Notes: a model not told the origin generated them from the letters alone. A DNA stretch of 60,746 nt from Psychrobacter sp. UBA6766 (GCF_002453355.1 NZ_DKGQ01000042.1:118122-178867), one strand, 5' to 3'. Numbered from the stretch's first letter, positions 1 to 10,236 are shown. Numbers and translations are program-made.

Positions 1-152
1 AAATACAACTGTTGTTAAAAATGTAACTACGTTTACGAATATGATTTTGCCTAAAATACAGACATGATTCTCACTATTTTATTAGCGATGCTCTATCGAG
101 GACAAGTTTTAACTCATCTTACAACTTGTCATTCAATACCAATTATTCTATC

Positions 153-662
153 TTATTGTCCCTGACGAGCAATCATAATCTGTGCACTAGCAGCAAGCTC
201 GTCTTCCACATGAACAGTACAATCAAACTTATAAATGCCCTGCTTTTGCATCACGGTTTTGGCACGGATAATTAACTGGTCGCCTGGGATGACGCGGCGC
301 TTAAAACGCACTTTATCCACGCCTGCAAACAGATACAAATAACCGTCTTCTACCGTCAATCCTGCACTAATAAAACCAAGGACGCCTGACACCTGCGCCA
401 TTGATTCAACCATCAATACTCCTGGCATGATCGGCTGATCAGGGAAATGGCCATTGAAGAATTCTTCATTAATGGTCACATTTTTGATAGCAGTAATACA
501 TTCGCCAGGCGTGCAAGATATCACCTTATCGACCAGCAAAAATGGATAACGATGCGGCAGATAATGCTTAAGGGTATGATAGGTTAATGGGAGTGTTAAG
601 CCTTGTTCTGCTAAGCTTTTGATGTCTTCATCACTCGGTCTATCGATATCAGTCGTGCTCAT
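153..662 (-). CDS. fabZ: 3-hydroxyacyl-ACP dehydratase FabZ
   Basis: Cytoplasmic dehydratase of type II fatty acid synthesis; it removes water from (3R)-hydroxyacyl-ACP and competes with LpxD/LpxA for hydroxyacyl-ACP. The 169-residue protein carries the hotdog-fold signature GHFPDQPIMPG with catalytic His72, and Glu86 in VLMVESMAQ. About 20 residues longer at the N-terminus than many homologues. The start is supported by GGAAG seven bases upstream of ATG. It lies downstream of lpxD on the same strand, the classic lipid A/fatty acid cluster; lpxA would be expected next but the window ends 152 bp further on without it. Identification is very secure. Confidence 0.97.
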   Translation of the reverse strand: MSTTDIDRPSDEDIKSLAEQGLTLPLTYHTLKHYLPHRYPFLLVDKVISCTPGECITAIKNVTINEEFFNGHFPDQPIMPGVLMVESMAQVSGVLGFISAGLTVEDGYLYLFAGVDKVRFKRRVIPGDQLIIRAKTVMQKQGIYKFDCTVHVEDELAASAQIMIARQGQ

Positions 663-811
663 AATGGCGCTTCCTTGCTATATTCTAAGCGTTGCTTTAT
701 TTTTAAGCATTGCTGTGTTTTAAAATTCTGTAAATACTTATCGTAGCACTAAGCACTTATTATCACTCATTAATTGTCAGAGTCTCATCAAGCCGTGCCA
801 GTCACACCGTA

Positions 812-1828
812 CTAGTCACGTCCAAGCTGGCGAAAACGTACCGCTGCCCGGCGCCAATTAGCGGTTGGCATGGCAGCTGTTCCAGAAGAATACGAACCGG
901 CCTTGGTGATGGATTTAGTCACCATGGTCATCCCAGATAAGATCACATCATCAGCAATCTCAATATGGCCGGTAATACCAACAGCGCCTCCTATAATACA
1001 GCGCTTACCTATGCTAGTACTACCCGCGATGCCAGTTTGTGCCGCGATGGCCGTACCATCACCGATACGAACGTTATGAGCAACTTGTACGAGGTTGTCA
1101 ATGATAACATGATTGCCAATCACCGTATCATCGATAGCACCACGATCGATACAGGTTTGGCTACCAATTCGCACATGATTACCAATCACCACGCGTCCTA
1201 GCTGAGCAATACGTTCCCAGCCAGTAACGCTAGGATTGCTAGTGGGTGCAAAGCCAAAGCCTTCTGCCCCTATGCTGACGCCAGCGTGTAATCTAACATG
1301 GTCACCAAGCACACAATCATGCCCGATGACCACTTGGGATTTGAGGACACAATCATTGCCAATGATGGTGTTTGCTTCGATGATCACATTGGCACTAAGC
1401 GCACTGCGGTTGCCAATTTGCACATTTTCACCAATGACACAAAAAGGACCAATCGTCACCTCATTGCCAAGAACCGCGCTTTCGGCTATCACGGCGCTTG
1501 GATGAATACCACGAGCCAACGATTGGTGAGCAAAAAGCTGACTGGCACTGGCATAAGCCAAATAAGGTACATCAACGATTAGAGCGATCGCATTTTTTGC
1601 GACCTTGTCTTGATGTTCTGACGTGATCAGCACTGCTCCCGCCTGACTGCTCGACAAACTAGGAATATAATGCGGATTGGCTAGAAAACTTAACTGCTGC
1701 GAGTTGGCGGTTGTTAAATTACCAATACTGTCTAATTTTAGACACAGTTGTTCAGCGCTAAGGCCATTCTTATTCAGAACAGGCTGACGCTGCTCAATCC
1801 GAGTGATAAGTTGCTCAATCGTTATCAT
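812..1828 (-). CDS. lpxD: UDP-3-O-(3-hydroxyacyl)glucosamine N-acyltransferase LpxD
   Basis: Third step of lipid A synthesis: transfers a hydroxyacyl chain from ACP to UDP-3-O-acylglucosamine in the cytoplasm. The protein has an N-terminal uridine-binding domain, then a long left-handed beta-helix of hexapeptide repeats (many [IV]-G-x-x units such as VTIGPFCVIGENVQIG), with the catalytic His in VQVAHNVRIGDG. The frame stays open upstream to a TTG at 1894, which would add 22 very hydrophobic residues that LpxD proteins do not have. I prefer the ATG at 1828, giving MITIEQL as expected for the family and 338 residues. No strong ribosome site is seen at either start. It sits between bamA and fabZ. 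Confidence 0.95.
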   Translation of the reverse strand: MITIEQLITRIEQRQPVLNKNGLSAEQLCLKLDSIGNLTTANSQQLSFLANPHYIPSLSSSQAGAVLITSEHQDKVAKNAIALIVDVPYLAYASASQLFAHQSLARGIHPSAVIAESAVLGNEVTIGPFCVIGENVQIGNRSALSANVIIEANTIIGNDCVLKSQVVIGHDCVLGDHVRLHAGVSIGAEGFGFAPTSNPSVTGWERIAQLGRVVIGNHVRIGSQTCIDRGAIDDTVIGNHVIIDNLVQVAHNVRIGDGTAIAAQTGIAGSTSIGKRCIIGGAVGITGHIEIADDVILSGMTMVTKSITKAGSYSSGTAAMPTANWRRAAVRFRQLGRD

Positions 1829-1995
1829 AGTTGCTATTAGTATAATTGCTAGTATAGTTGAGATTAGTAGTGGTATGAATAAGAGGGTCGCCAATTTGAG
1901 ATATCATCTTGACGACCAGCTAAACTTTAAGTACGGGCCAATTTACTTATTCGCATAACAAAAGCAATTAAACCGCGCTATGGGAATTTATTAAT

Positions 1996-4440
1996 CTAAA
2001 AGGTGTTACCAATTTGGAACTGAACCTTTTCAGTTTCATCGCCTTCTTTATCCCCGATGGGCACCGCATAACTGAGTGAAATTGGACCAATTGGCGTATA
2101 CCAAGTGACACCTAAGCCAGCACTAAAGCGGAATTTATTATCTTGAGTAAGGAGTTTGACCTCACTTCCATCTTCATTTACGGCAGGATTACCAGTTACG
2201 GGGTTGATAAAGGTACGATCTTCTTTATCTGTGGTATCAAATACCTGACCACCTTCGGCAAATAATACTGGACGTACTTGGTCTGACCAATCACCTTTAA
2301 ATGGCATCGGCAAAATTAGCTCAGTCCCAAAACTAACTAGCGCATTACCCCCAACTTCTTCATCTTTTGAATAACGCACATCTTTGTTGACTGCATCATA
2401 GTAGCTTTGCGATTTGGGACCCAGCGTTGAAGACTCATAACCACGCACTGAGCCATAACCACCAGCATAGAAGTTTTCATAAAATGGCAAATCATTACCA
2501 TAGCCAAGCTTAGTATAGCCGCGAGCTATCCAGTCTTTATAGATAGGATAATAAATATTGCCGCGATAAATAAGCTTTTGATAGCTTTCATCACCAAGAC
2601 CAATCGTTGCATCAACGGTATGGCTCATGCCTTTATTTGGAAATACAGGGCGATCTAGCGTGCTGTAATCCCAGCCGAAAAGCAAGTTATAGGTCTGATA
2701 GTCGTTTTTAAAGCCAGTACGATTTGAAGGGGTATCATCGTCATTCACAAACTCTTCAAATGTACCGCCGCCATCAATAATTTGCTGAACGTTTGACACA
2801 CCAAGACGGTTACCACCGCGTACCGTTGTCTTATCAACGTTTAATCCTGCACTCACACGCTTAGTTTCATCTACTGGGTAACTGTAGTTAAGCGTAGCGC
2901 CATAAGCATCGGTAACATAGTTACTAACGTTTCTGTCATCGTATTTGGTTTCACGATAATACGCGCTGATACCTTGCGACACGCCGTTTTCGGTGAAGTA
3001 CGGATCGGTATAACCCAAGCTATAGGAATCACGCGTTTCAGAACGTGATAGCGCTGCTTTCACACGGTTACCGGTTCCCATGAAGTTATTTTGGGTTAAG
3101 TCTAACTGGAAAGTTACCCCACCACTTTGCGAATAACCAGCGGCGATCGTTGAGCTTCCAGAAGGCTGCTCTTCAACCGTATAATTGACATCGACTTGGT
3201 CTGGCTGATTAGGAACTGGCTTCACATCGACATTGACCGCTTTAAAGAAACCGGTTCGCATTAAACGCGTTCGTGACAGCTGAATCTTATCGCTAGAGGC
3301 AAGCGCGCCTTCTAACTGACGCATCTCACGGCGCAGCACTTCATCTTGGGTTTTTAAGTTGCCCGTAAAGTTGATACGACGCACATAGATAGGACGCGCA
3401 GGATCGATATAATAATCGACGTCGACCACTTTGGTCTCATCATTGATTCGCGGTACTGGTCTGATTTGCGCTAAATAATAACCTTCATTACCATAACGGT
3501 TCTTAAGGGCGGCCGTTGTGGCATCAAGTTTGGCTTGTGAGTATTTTTCATTGGGCGCAAACGCCACCAGCTCTTTTAGCTCACTATTATCAAAGGTTGG
3601 CTTACCTAAGAAGTTGACTTCGCCAAATTGATATTGCTCGCCTTCGCTTAAGCTAACTTCGATAAACACACTACTTTTATCTTCACTGATATTAAGAACC
3701 GCATTATCCACGGAAAAACGAACATAACCATCATTCTGATAAAGTGCTTTTAGATTTTCTAAACTGGCTGCCAATTTTTCTTTGGCATAGCGATCAGACT
3801 TAGATAGCAGACGTGTCCAAGAGGACTCTTTGACGGCAAAGACGTCTTTGATGTCTTTATCACTAAAATGCTTATTGCCGATAACATTAATATCGACCAC
3901 TTTGGCAGGTTTACCTTCGATAAAGCGTACGTCAAGCTTGACACGATTGCCATCAAGCAGCGTTTGATCGACTTCAATATTACTATTGTAATAACCTTGG
4001 CTGATATATTGCTGTTGGAGCTCGTTAGCAACCCCTTGTAGCGTGGCCTGTTTAAGTACGTCGCCGACAGACAAGCCTGCGTTACTAAGCCCTTGCTCAA
4101 GCCCTTCTTTTGGGATGAGTTTATTGCCTTCAAAATTTACTTCAGCAATGATAGGACGCTCGACGACATCAAAGCGCAGCTTGCCACCTTCGACACGACT
4201 TTGAATATCGGCAAAGTTTTCCGTCGCATATAGCGCCTTAATACTGGCGGCCAAGCGACTATCATTGACCGTATCACCCACTGTAATAGGTAACACTGGA
4301 TAGAGACTATCAGGAGTTAGGCGTTGTAGACCGTTAAAACCAATATCAGTGACCACAAATTCTGCGGCCTGAACTGGCATACTCATCATCGCTACAACTA
4401 ACGGCAACCCAGCCGCGCTCATAAATAAAGGCGTACGCAT
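1996..4440 (-). CDS. bamA: Outer membrane protein assembly factor BamA
   Basis: Omp85-family core of the BAM machine that folds and inserts beta-barrel proteins into the outer membrane. Reads as a signal peptide (cleavage after PVQA, before AEFVV), five POTRA domains to about residue 425, and a 16-strand barrel ending in a C-terminal Phe (QIGNTF). The conserved loop-6 motif is present as GSVRGYESS. Length of 814 residues is normal. The frame opens with GTG at 4446, but the ATG at 4440 has GGA eight bases upstream and gives a conventional signal peptide. The next gene downstream is lpxD after about 165 bp; the chaperone gene skp, usually found here, is absent. Confidence 0.97.
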   Translation of the reverse strand: MRTPLFMSAAGLPLVVAMMSMPVQAAEFVVTDIGFNGLQRLTPDSLYPVLPITVGDTVNDSRLAASIKALYATENFADIQSRVEGGKLRFDVVERPIIAEVNFEGNKLIPKEGLEQGLSNAGLSVGDVLKQATLQGVANELQQQYISQGYYNSNIEVDQTLLDGNRVKLDVRFIEGKPAKVVDINVIGNKHFSDKDIKDVFAVKESSWTRLLSKSDRYAKEKLAASLENLKALYQNDGYVRFSVDNAVLNISEDKSSVFIEVSLSEGEQYQFGEVNFLGKPTFDNSELKELVAFAPNEKYSQAKLDATTAALKNRYGNEGYYLAQIRPVPRINDETKVVDVDYYIDPARPIYVRRINFTGNLKTQDEVLRREMRQLEGALASSDKIQLSRTRLMRTGFFKAVNVDVKPVPNQPDQVDVNYTVEEQPSGSSTIAAGYSQSGGVTFQLDLTQNNFMGTGNRVKAALSRSETRDSYSLGYTDPYFTENGVSQGISAYYRETKYDDRNVSNYVTDAYGATLNYSYPVDETKRVSAGLNVDKTTVRGGNRLGVSNVQQIIDGGGTFEEFVNDDDTPSNRTGFKNDYQTYNLLFGWDYSTLDRPVFPNKGMSHTVDATIGLGDESYQKLIYRGNIYYPIYKDWIARGYTKLGYGNDLPFYENFYAGGYGSVRGYESSTLGPKSQSYYDAVNKDVRYSKDEEVGGNALVSFGTELILPMPFKGDWSDQVRPVLFAEGGQVFDTTDKEDRTFINPVTGNPAVNEDGSEVKLLTQDNKFRFSAGLGVTWYTPIGPISLSYAVPIGDKEGDETEKVQFQIGNTF

Positions 4441-4701
4441 AAACACTATCCGTCAATAAAAAACTTGCTTAAGTTAAGTTAAAAAGCACATCTTGTCCAG
4501 CCTATTTCGCGCAATTATTCATGCGCTCAGGGCGGACTCACGACACTTTATATAAAACGCATCATAAAATAAACTAAAAAATAGAATTAGTACAGTAGCC
4601 GTGCTATAAAATAAACGCCGTATTGCCTTAACAATCTGCAATTGAGAAACGCACAACCATTAATCTATCGTGTCTTAGTGGTTAAATCGCTACGACCTTT
4701 G

Positions 4702-6078
4702 TCAAAATAGCCGACTGATATCATTACCAATTGCTAACACCATGAAACCTGCCAGCAAGAGTAAACCGATATTTAGGCCGACCACTTGCACGCCTTCAGA
4801 GAGTGGTTTGCCGCGTATTAGCTCAATCAGATAATAAACAATATGGCCGCCATCTAATACAGGAATGGGCAGAAGATTCAATACGGCAAGGCTCAAACTT
4901 ATCAACGCTGCCGTCGATAACACCATCTGCCAGCTAATATCAAAGCTTTGTTTGGCGACTTTTGCAATAGTAATCGGTCCTGACAAATTTTCCAAACCTA
5001 TCATGCCTGACAGCATCTTTCCCATTGAGCTGACGGTCATGACTGCTAACTGCTCTGTCTTCTCAAACGACTTCACCAGAGACTCACCAGGACCGTAAAC
5101 GACCGTGGTTTTGTAAACATCAGGAATGACGATTTCTGACTCTGCTACCATAGCACCAATTTGCCCGTAATCGTTACCTAAATTGTCTTTTTTACCTTGC
5201 GGCATGATGGATAACTGAACCTGTTTGCCATCACGCAGCACAGTGAAACTTAGCAAGGTCTCAGGATTATCGCGAATGATTCGCGTGGAGCTAATCCAAT
5301 CTTTAATTTCTTTATCATTAATCGCAGTGATGCGGTCACCAACCTGCAAGCCTTGACGGCTGGCAGCGCCATCAGGGGTCAAGTCGCCAACAATTGGCTC
5401 AATCTGCGGCTGCCACGGTATCATACCGAAGCTTGATAACGCGTCTTTGCCTTGGGCGTCACCTTGCATAAATTCTTTAATCGGTGCTTGATAAGTTTTG
5501 GTTGTTTGATTGGTTTGGAGCTGCGATTGCAAGGTAACACTGACATGATCGGTTTCACCCATACGTCCCGCCAAACGATAGTTAATACCTTCCCACGTTT
5601 GTACATCATGACCATCAATAGCAACGATTTTATCACCAACGGGCAACTGTGCCATCGCTGCTGGGGTATTCGGCAAAACCTCACCAATCTTGGTTGCTAA
5701 TTGCTCAGACGGGGTCATAAATAACACCCAAAATAGGGCAATAGCGATGACAAAGTTCATAATAGGACCGGCGGCAACCACTGCAATCTTTTTGAGCGGA
5801 TGCTGACGATTAAACGCTAGATGTAGCTCGTCTGCGGCCACCTCACCTTCACGCTCATCAAGCATTTTGACATAACCACCGAGCGGTAATGCCGAAATGC
5901 GATAGTCAATGCCGCTTTTTTTACTCGTCCAACCAAAAAGCTTGGGACCAAAGCCAATAGAATACGTGAGCACTTTAACGCCGCAGAGCCGGGCTACGAT
6001 GTAGTGGCCCCACTCATGTAAAGCAATGAGCGGACCTAAGACAAATATGGCCGCAAGCAGCGTTAATAAAAACGTCAT
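4702..6078 (-). CDS. rseP: Site-2 intramembrane metalloprotease RseP
   Basis: Inner-membrane zinc protease (M50) that cuts anti-sigma factor and signal-peptide remnants within the membrane, classically in the sigma-E envelope stress pathway. The HExxH zinc motif is HEWGH at residues 21-25 in the first membrane segment; the third ligand lies in PVLDGGH near Asp409. Two PDZ domains fill the periplasmic middle (about 120-320), the second containing GLQVGDRITAIND. Length of 458 is typical. It is transcribed between dxr and bamA, the standard order. No sigma-E or RseA gene is in the window, so the substrate is inferred from the family only. Confidence 0.95.
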   Translation of the reverse strand: MTFLLTLLAAIFVLGPLIALHEWGHYIVARLCGVKVLTYSIGFGPKLFGWTSKKSGIDYRISALPLGGYVKMLDEREGEVAADELHLAFNRQHPLKKIAVVAAGPIMNFVIAIALFWVLFMTPSEQLATKIGEVLPNTPAAMAQLPVGDKIVAIDGHDVQTWEGINYRLAGRMGETDHVSVTLQSQLQTNQTTKTYQAPIKEFMQGDAQGKDALSSFGMIPWQPQIEPIVGDLTPDGAASRQGLQVGDRITAINDKEIKDWISSTRIIRDNPETLLSFTVLRDGKQVQLSIMPQGKKDNLGNDYGQIGAMVAESEIVIPDVYKTTVVYGPGESLVKSFEKTEQLAVMTVSSMGKMLSGMIGLENLSGPITIAKVAKQSFDISWQMVLSTAALISLSLAVLNLLPIPVLDGGHIVYYLIELIRGKPLSEGVQVVGLNIGLLLLAGFMVLAIGNDISRLF

Positions 6079-6201
6079 AATCTCTTCTCAGTATTCTCTT
6101 TTAGCATTTTTTATCAACATCAGTGCTTAACACAACTTTTAATATTGTTTGCGTACAGCACTTATCAAATACTTTCGTCAAGTAATTGATTATTAATACC
6201 A

Positions 6202-7410
6202 TTATGCCAGCTTTGCCACCAACGTATCGGTATGCTGGCGCGCAATTTTATCAATCGCTAAAATATCATTGATGTCAGCAGTCTCAGTTAATACAGGAAC
6301 TTCTATTTCATTCAGTGCTTGCTCATTAATCTCAGCAATATCAGTGAGGCGAATTTGCCCATTTAAAAACGCTGCTACTGCAATCTCATTGGCGGCATTT
6401 AATACAATGGTTGCTTGCGTGCCTGCTTGCATGGCTTGACGCGCCAGACGCAAACACGCAAATTTCTGTAAATCTGGTTTAACAAACTCTAAGCCGCTTA
6501 ACGCAAATAAATCCAATGGCTGCGAGCCGCTGTCGATTCGGTCAGGATAGCTAAGTGCATGAGCGATTGGCGTCTTCATATCTGGACTGCCAAGTTGCGC
6601 TAAAAAGCTACCGTCGCTGTATTCTACCATTGAGTGAATGATACTTTGTGGATGAATCACCACATTTATCTGATCTTCGGACAAGTCAAATAAATGGCAA
6701 GCTTCGATCAGCTCAAGCCCTTTATTCATCATCGTTGCTGAGTCGACCGATATCTTTTGCCCCATCGACCAATTTGGATGATTAACCGCTTCAGCAATAC
6801 CTGCTTGCTGCATCTGCTCAAACGACTGCTGTAAAAATGGTCCACCAGATGCCGTAAGCCATAGCTTACGAACACCATGGTTTGATTGATGAATTTGGCT
6901 ACAATCTTGCTGAATGGCAAAGGGCAAACATTGAAAAATCGCATTGTGTTCGGAGTCAAGCGGCAGCAAAGTAGCGTTATGGGTCTTTACGGCATTAATC
7001 ATCACCTTCCCAGCCATGACTAGCGCCTCTTTATTCGCTAGCAAAATACGCTTGCCTGCTCGTGCAGCGGCCAAGGTAGAGGGCAGACCAGCTGCGCCTA
7101 CGATCGCAGCAACGACAGTATCGGTTTGCGAGTCGGTTGCAATATCGACCAGTCCCGCCGCTCCGCCTACTACGTCAATATCGAGACCTGCAGCGTTAAG
7201 ACGCTCAGCAAAATCATCAACGGCGGCTGTTGGCACACTAACGCGTTTGGGCAAAAACTGCTGGCAAAGCGCAAACAGCTTGTCTAAACGGTGATAACCT
7301 GATAAGGCATAAACTTTATAAAGCTGAGGTTGCGCCGCCAGAATTGCTAACGTGCTATCGCCAATCGAGCCTGTCGCGCCTAGTACGGCGATGCGTTGGG
7401 TCATAACCAT
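6202..7410 (-). CDS. dxr: 1-deoxy-D-xylulose 5-phosphate reductoisomerase
   Basis: NADPH-dependent enzyme that converts 1-deoxyxylulose 5-phosphate to 2-C-methylerythritol 4-phosphate, the committed step of the MEP isoprenoid pathway; target of fosmidomycin. The N-terminal Rossmann motif GATGSIGDS is at residues 10-18, LANKEALVMAG follows near 125, and the metal/substrate segment MMNKGLELIEACHLF is near 230. Length of 402 is normal. Start ATG at 7410 and an in-frame ATG at 7404 are both possible. Its product feeds UppS upstream in the same cluster. Secure. Confidence 0.96.
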   Translation of the reverse strand: MVMTQRIAVLGATGSIGDSTLAILAAQPQLYKVYALSGYHRLDKLFALCQQFLPKRVSVPTAAVDDFAERLNAAGLDIDVVGGAAGLVDIATDSQTDTVVAAIVGAAGLPSTLAAARAGKRILLANKEALVMAGKVMINAVKTHNATLLPLDSEHNAIFQCLPFAIQQDCSQIHQSNHGVRKLWLTASGGPFLQQSFEQMQQAGIAEAVNHPNWSMGQKISVDSATMMNKGLELIEACHLFDLSEDQINVVIHPQSIIHSMVEYSDGSFLAQLGSPDMKTPIAHALSYPDRIDSGSQPLDLFALSGLEFVKPDLQKFACLRLARQAMQAGTQATIVLNAANEIAVAAFLNGQIRLTDIAEINEQALNEIEVPVLTETADINDILAIDKIARQHTDTLVAKLA

Positions 7411-7531
7411 CGGTGCCTATAATACGGTGAAAATTAGATGAGAAATAAAGCAATAAACAGCAAGTAAAAGACTGAAAGCTTATTTTATGATGTTCAAAAT
7501 TAGTCATATAAAGCTTTGATCATCTCTAGTC

Positions 7532-8341
7532 TTATACGACGATTAAACCAAAGTACTGTATTATCCAAAAACCAAGGGCAAATATCGGCGTGGCTGATAG
7601 TAGCGAATCAATGCGATCAAGCACTCCGCCATGCCCCGGTAAAATGGTTCCAGAATCTTTGACATCAGCGCGGCGTTTGAGCATCGACTCAAACAAGTCA
7701 CCCAGTACAGAAGCTAAAATTGTCAGTGCCGATAATGCCACAAAAGCGATTAATGGAACGCCAGTCAGTTGTAGTTTAAAGACGCTAATTACAATAACGA
7801 CAATCAAACCCGTGACGAGGCCGCCTGCCAGCCCTTCCATACTTTTATTAGGGGAAACGTTCGGTGCCATTTTGCGGCGACCAAGCTTACGTCCCACAAA
7901 GTAAGCGCCACTATCGGCACACCATACCAATAAGAACACATACAGCAGCCACCATGCTGACAGCTGCCATAAGTAAAACATGGCCGTAATGGCGGCCGTT
8001 AATATAATGGCGCCCATCCATGCAAGCTTTTTTCCATACCATTTGGTGTGCGTGGGAAACACTCGAACCCAAGATATTGCCATTAGCCAGATGATAAGGG
8101 ACGCTACCCACCAAAACAGCCAAGTGACTTTAAAGAAAAGGGATGTTAAGGTCAGAACTAAAACTAATAAGACAAATAATATAGGCTGCTGCCATTTTGG
8201 CATCAGCTTGGTCCATTCGTAAGCCGCAATTATGGCACCAAATACCAACAGTGGCGCAATTAAAATAGGCGTTTGGCTCGCAAACATTGCCACACCAACG
8301 ATAATAACGAGAACAATTGCCGTCTTAATTCGTTGCCACAT
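7532..8341 (-). CDS. cdsA: Phosphatidate cytidylyltransferase CdsA
   Basis: Integral membrane enzyme making CDP-diacylglycerol from phosphatidic acid and CTP, the branch point for all phospholipids, including the cardiolipin made by the synthase at 36157-37782. The protein is strongly hydrophobic (about eight membrane segments) and ends with the family signature: SMLKRRADVKDSGTILPGHG followed by GVLDRIDSL, with the acidic and Lys residues needed for metal and CTP binding. The 269-residue length is normal. It lies between uppS and dxr, the usual gammaproteobacterial arrangement. Confidence 0.95.
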   Translation of the reverse strand: MWQRIKTAIVLVIIVGVAMFASQTPILIAPLLVFGAIIAAYEWTKLMPKWQQPILFVLLVLVLTLTSLFFKVTWLFWWVASLIIWLMAISWVRVFPTHTKWYGKKLAWMGAIILTAAITAMFYLWQLSAWWLLYVFLLVWCADSGAYFVGRKLGRRKMAPNVSPNKSMEGLAGGLVTGLIVVIVISVFKLQLTGVPLIAFVALSALTILASVLGDLFESMLKRRADVKDSGTILPGHGGVLDRIDSLLSATPIFALGFWIIQYFGLIVV

Positions 8342-8534
8342 ACTTATCGAGCCTTATATAACGAAAAATGTTTGATCAAAATCTAGCATGACAGCGCTCT
8401 ATAATAGCCCATTAATCATGATTAACGCTAATTAAAGCAGCTTATCATTGACCAAACAAGTGTAATTCAAATCTCTAGTACATTTTAACCAAACGTTTTT
8501 AAAGCGGTTATTGCCTACAACTCTTACAACCACC

Positions 8535-9335
8535 TTAATGAGTTTGTTGCTTTGTCACGACTTGTTCGCTGGTTTTGCCAAAGCGGCGTTGACGCTGGGC
8601 AAACTCTGCTATCATCGAAGCCAACTCTTCTACTTTAAAGTCCGGCCACAAGGTTTGGGTAAAAAACAACTCAGCATAGGCCGATTGCCACAATAGGAAA
8701 TTCGATAGACGATATTCGCCGCCCGTTCGTATCAACATATCGACCGCTGGCGCATCGGCTAATTGCACATATTCGCCAAGCATTTCTTTATCAATATCTT
8801 CAGCTCGTAATTGCCCCGCCTCTACTTGTTTTGCCAACTGTTTGGCAGCATGAGCAATATCCCATTGACCGCCATAGCTGATGGCGATGACCAAAGTCAT
8901 GGCGTTATAGTCAGCTGTTTTTGCTTCCGCATCCACCATCAACGCTTGCAACTCTTCACTCAACTGGCTCCGATCACCAACAAAACGCAAGCGGATGCGA
9001 TACTTTTGCATGCGCGGTATTTGCTCATTGATGGTTAAGCTTAAGAGTTGCATGAGCAGTGCCACTTCACTTGGTGGACGTTGCCAATTTTCACTAGAAA
9101 AGGCAAACACCGTTAGCACTTCAATGCCCGCCCCAACGCAGTATTCGACAATAGGGTCTAGCGCATCTTTGCCAGCGATATGCCCCTGACCTTTGCCTAA
9201 CTGATTGATTTTACCGTAACGGTTATTGCCATCCATAATGACGGCAATGTGCCGAGGAAGAAGATCGGAGGCTAAAGCATCTGAAATAGACATAGGCTGA
9301 CTTGCTTGTATTTTAGATAAAGTAGAGAGACGCAC
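8535..9335 (-). CDS. uppS: Isoprenyl (undecaprenyl) diphosphate synthase
   Basis: Cytoplasmic cis-prenyltransferase that extends farnesyl diphosphate with isopentenyl units to make the C55 carrier for peptidoglycan and LPS sugars. The motif IAVIMDGNNRYGK holds the catalytic Asp, and IRTGGEYRLSNFLLWQ is the conserved C-terminal substrate/dimer region; QRRRFGK is near the end. Start choice: the frame begins with TTG at 9350, GTG at 9335 has AAAGG seven bases upstream (chosen), and ATG at 9293 gives MSISDAL just before the conserved core. So the N-terminus is uncertain by about 15 residues; the identity is not. Confidence 0.93.
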   Translation of the reverse strand: MRLSTLSKIQASQPMSISDALASDLLPRHIAVIMDGNNRYGKINQLGKGQGHIAGKDALDPIVEYCVGAGIEVLTVFAFSSENWQRPPSEVALLMQLLSLTINEQIPRMQKYRIRLRFVGDRSQLSEELQALMVDAEAKTADYNAMTLVIAISYGGQWDIAHAAKQLAKQVEAGQLRAEDIDKEMLGEYVQLADAPAVDMLIRTGGEYRLSNFLLWQSAYAELFFTQTLWPDFKVEELASMIAEFAQRQRRFGKTSEQVVTKQQTH

Positions 9336-9389
9336 GTTATCGCCTTTCAAAGATATTGCCTATTTGCCATTGTTTTATTAAAAACATAA

Positions 9390-9416
9390 ATTTATCAAAA
9401 AAACGTTTTGATAAAT
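9390..9416. repeat. Perfect 11-bp inverted repeat between frr and uppS
   Basis: ATTTATCAAAA at 9390-9400 is mirrored exactly by TTTTGATAAAT at 9406-9416 with a five-base loop. It sits in the 217-bp gap between frr and uppS. It could act as a weak transcription terminator or an mRNA-stabilising hairpin after frr, but there is no clean uridine tract after it on the minus strand, so its role is left open. Confidence 0.6.
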
Positions 9417-9552
9417 GGTTTATAGCAAAATAATAGCTTATCGTTTATACGGCAATAAACAGCCAATCATCATTTAGTATTGACTGTTGTTTAAGAAAGA
9501 ATAGCACTCACGCGTCGTTTTTAATGAGAGAGAAGAGACGAAAAAAGATCAC

Positions 9553-10110
9553 TTACACTTCCATTAAGTCGCTTTCTTTTTTGCTCAGGCGGCTATCAAT
9601 GGTTTCGATATATTTGTCAGTGATTTTTTGGATATCATCACTGGCGCGGCGCTCGTCATCTTCTGAGATTTCTTTTTCTTTTGCCAACTCTTTGATGTCG
9701 TTCATCATATCGCGGCGGATATTACGGATAGAAACACGGCTGCTTTCCGCTTCACTGCGGGCAAGCTTTTGCATATCACGGCGCGTGTCTTCGGTCAATG
9801 CTGGCATCGGTACACGAATGACGTCAGCGGTCATTGGGTTTAGGCCCAAGTCTGCTTCCCGAATGGCTTTATCAATCGCTTGTACCATGGTACGCTCGAA
9901 TGGCTGTACAAGTAACGTGCGTGAATCTTCGACGTTGATACTGGCGACTTGATTTAAGGGCGTATCTGAGCCGTAATAGCTAACCATGACGCCTGATAAC
10001 ATGCCCGGATGCGCTCGTCCAGTACGAACTTTACTAAAAGTCGTCTCAAGCGCTTCCAGGGTTTTTTGCATGCGTGCTTCGCCGTCTTGCTTAATTTCTT
10101 TAATCATCAT
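9553..10110 (-). CDS. frr: Ribosome recycling factor
   Basis: Acts with EF-G to split the post-termination ribosome. The 185-residue length is exactly that of the family; recognisable stretches are the N-terminal helix with FSKVRTGRAHPGML, the domain II region YYGSDTPLNQVASI, and the C-terminal helical part with RDMMNDIKELAKEKEISEDD. The start is supported by AAGGA just upstream of a double ATG. It follows pyrH in the same direction, as in most gammaproteobacteria. Confidence 0.97.
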   Translation of the reverse strand: MMIKEIKQDGEARMQKTLEALETTFSKVRTGRAHPGMLSGVMVSYYGSDTPLNQVASINVEDSRTLLVQPFERTMVQAIDKAIREADLGLNPMTADVIRVPMPALTEDTRRDMQKLARSEAESSRVSIRNIRRDMMNDIKELAKEKEISEDDERRASDDIQKITDKYIETIDSRLSKKESDLMEV

Positions 10111-10236
10111 GTATCCTTATTTATCGCTATCGATAAATCATTCATTATTGTTAGGTATAAAGCTGTTAGGTATAAAATCATTAAAACACTGATACTTAGG
10201 ATATCAGTGATTTTTTATTCATATTAAAGTGTGCGT

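Noticed and set aside
1..152. Start of lpxA expected after fabZ
   Set aside because: No usable start codon with a long open minus-strand frame is present in these 152 bases.
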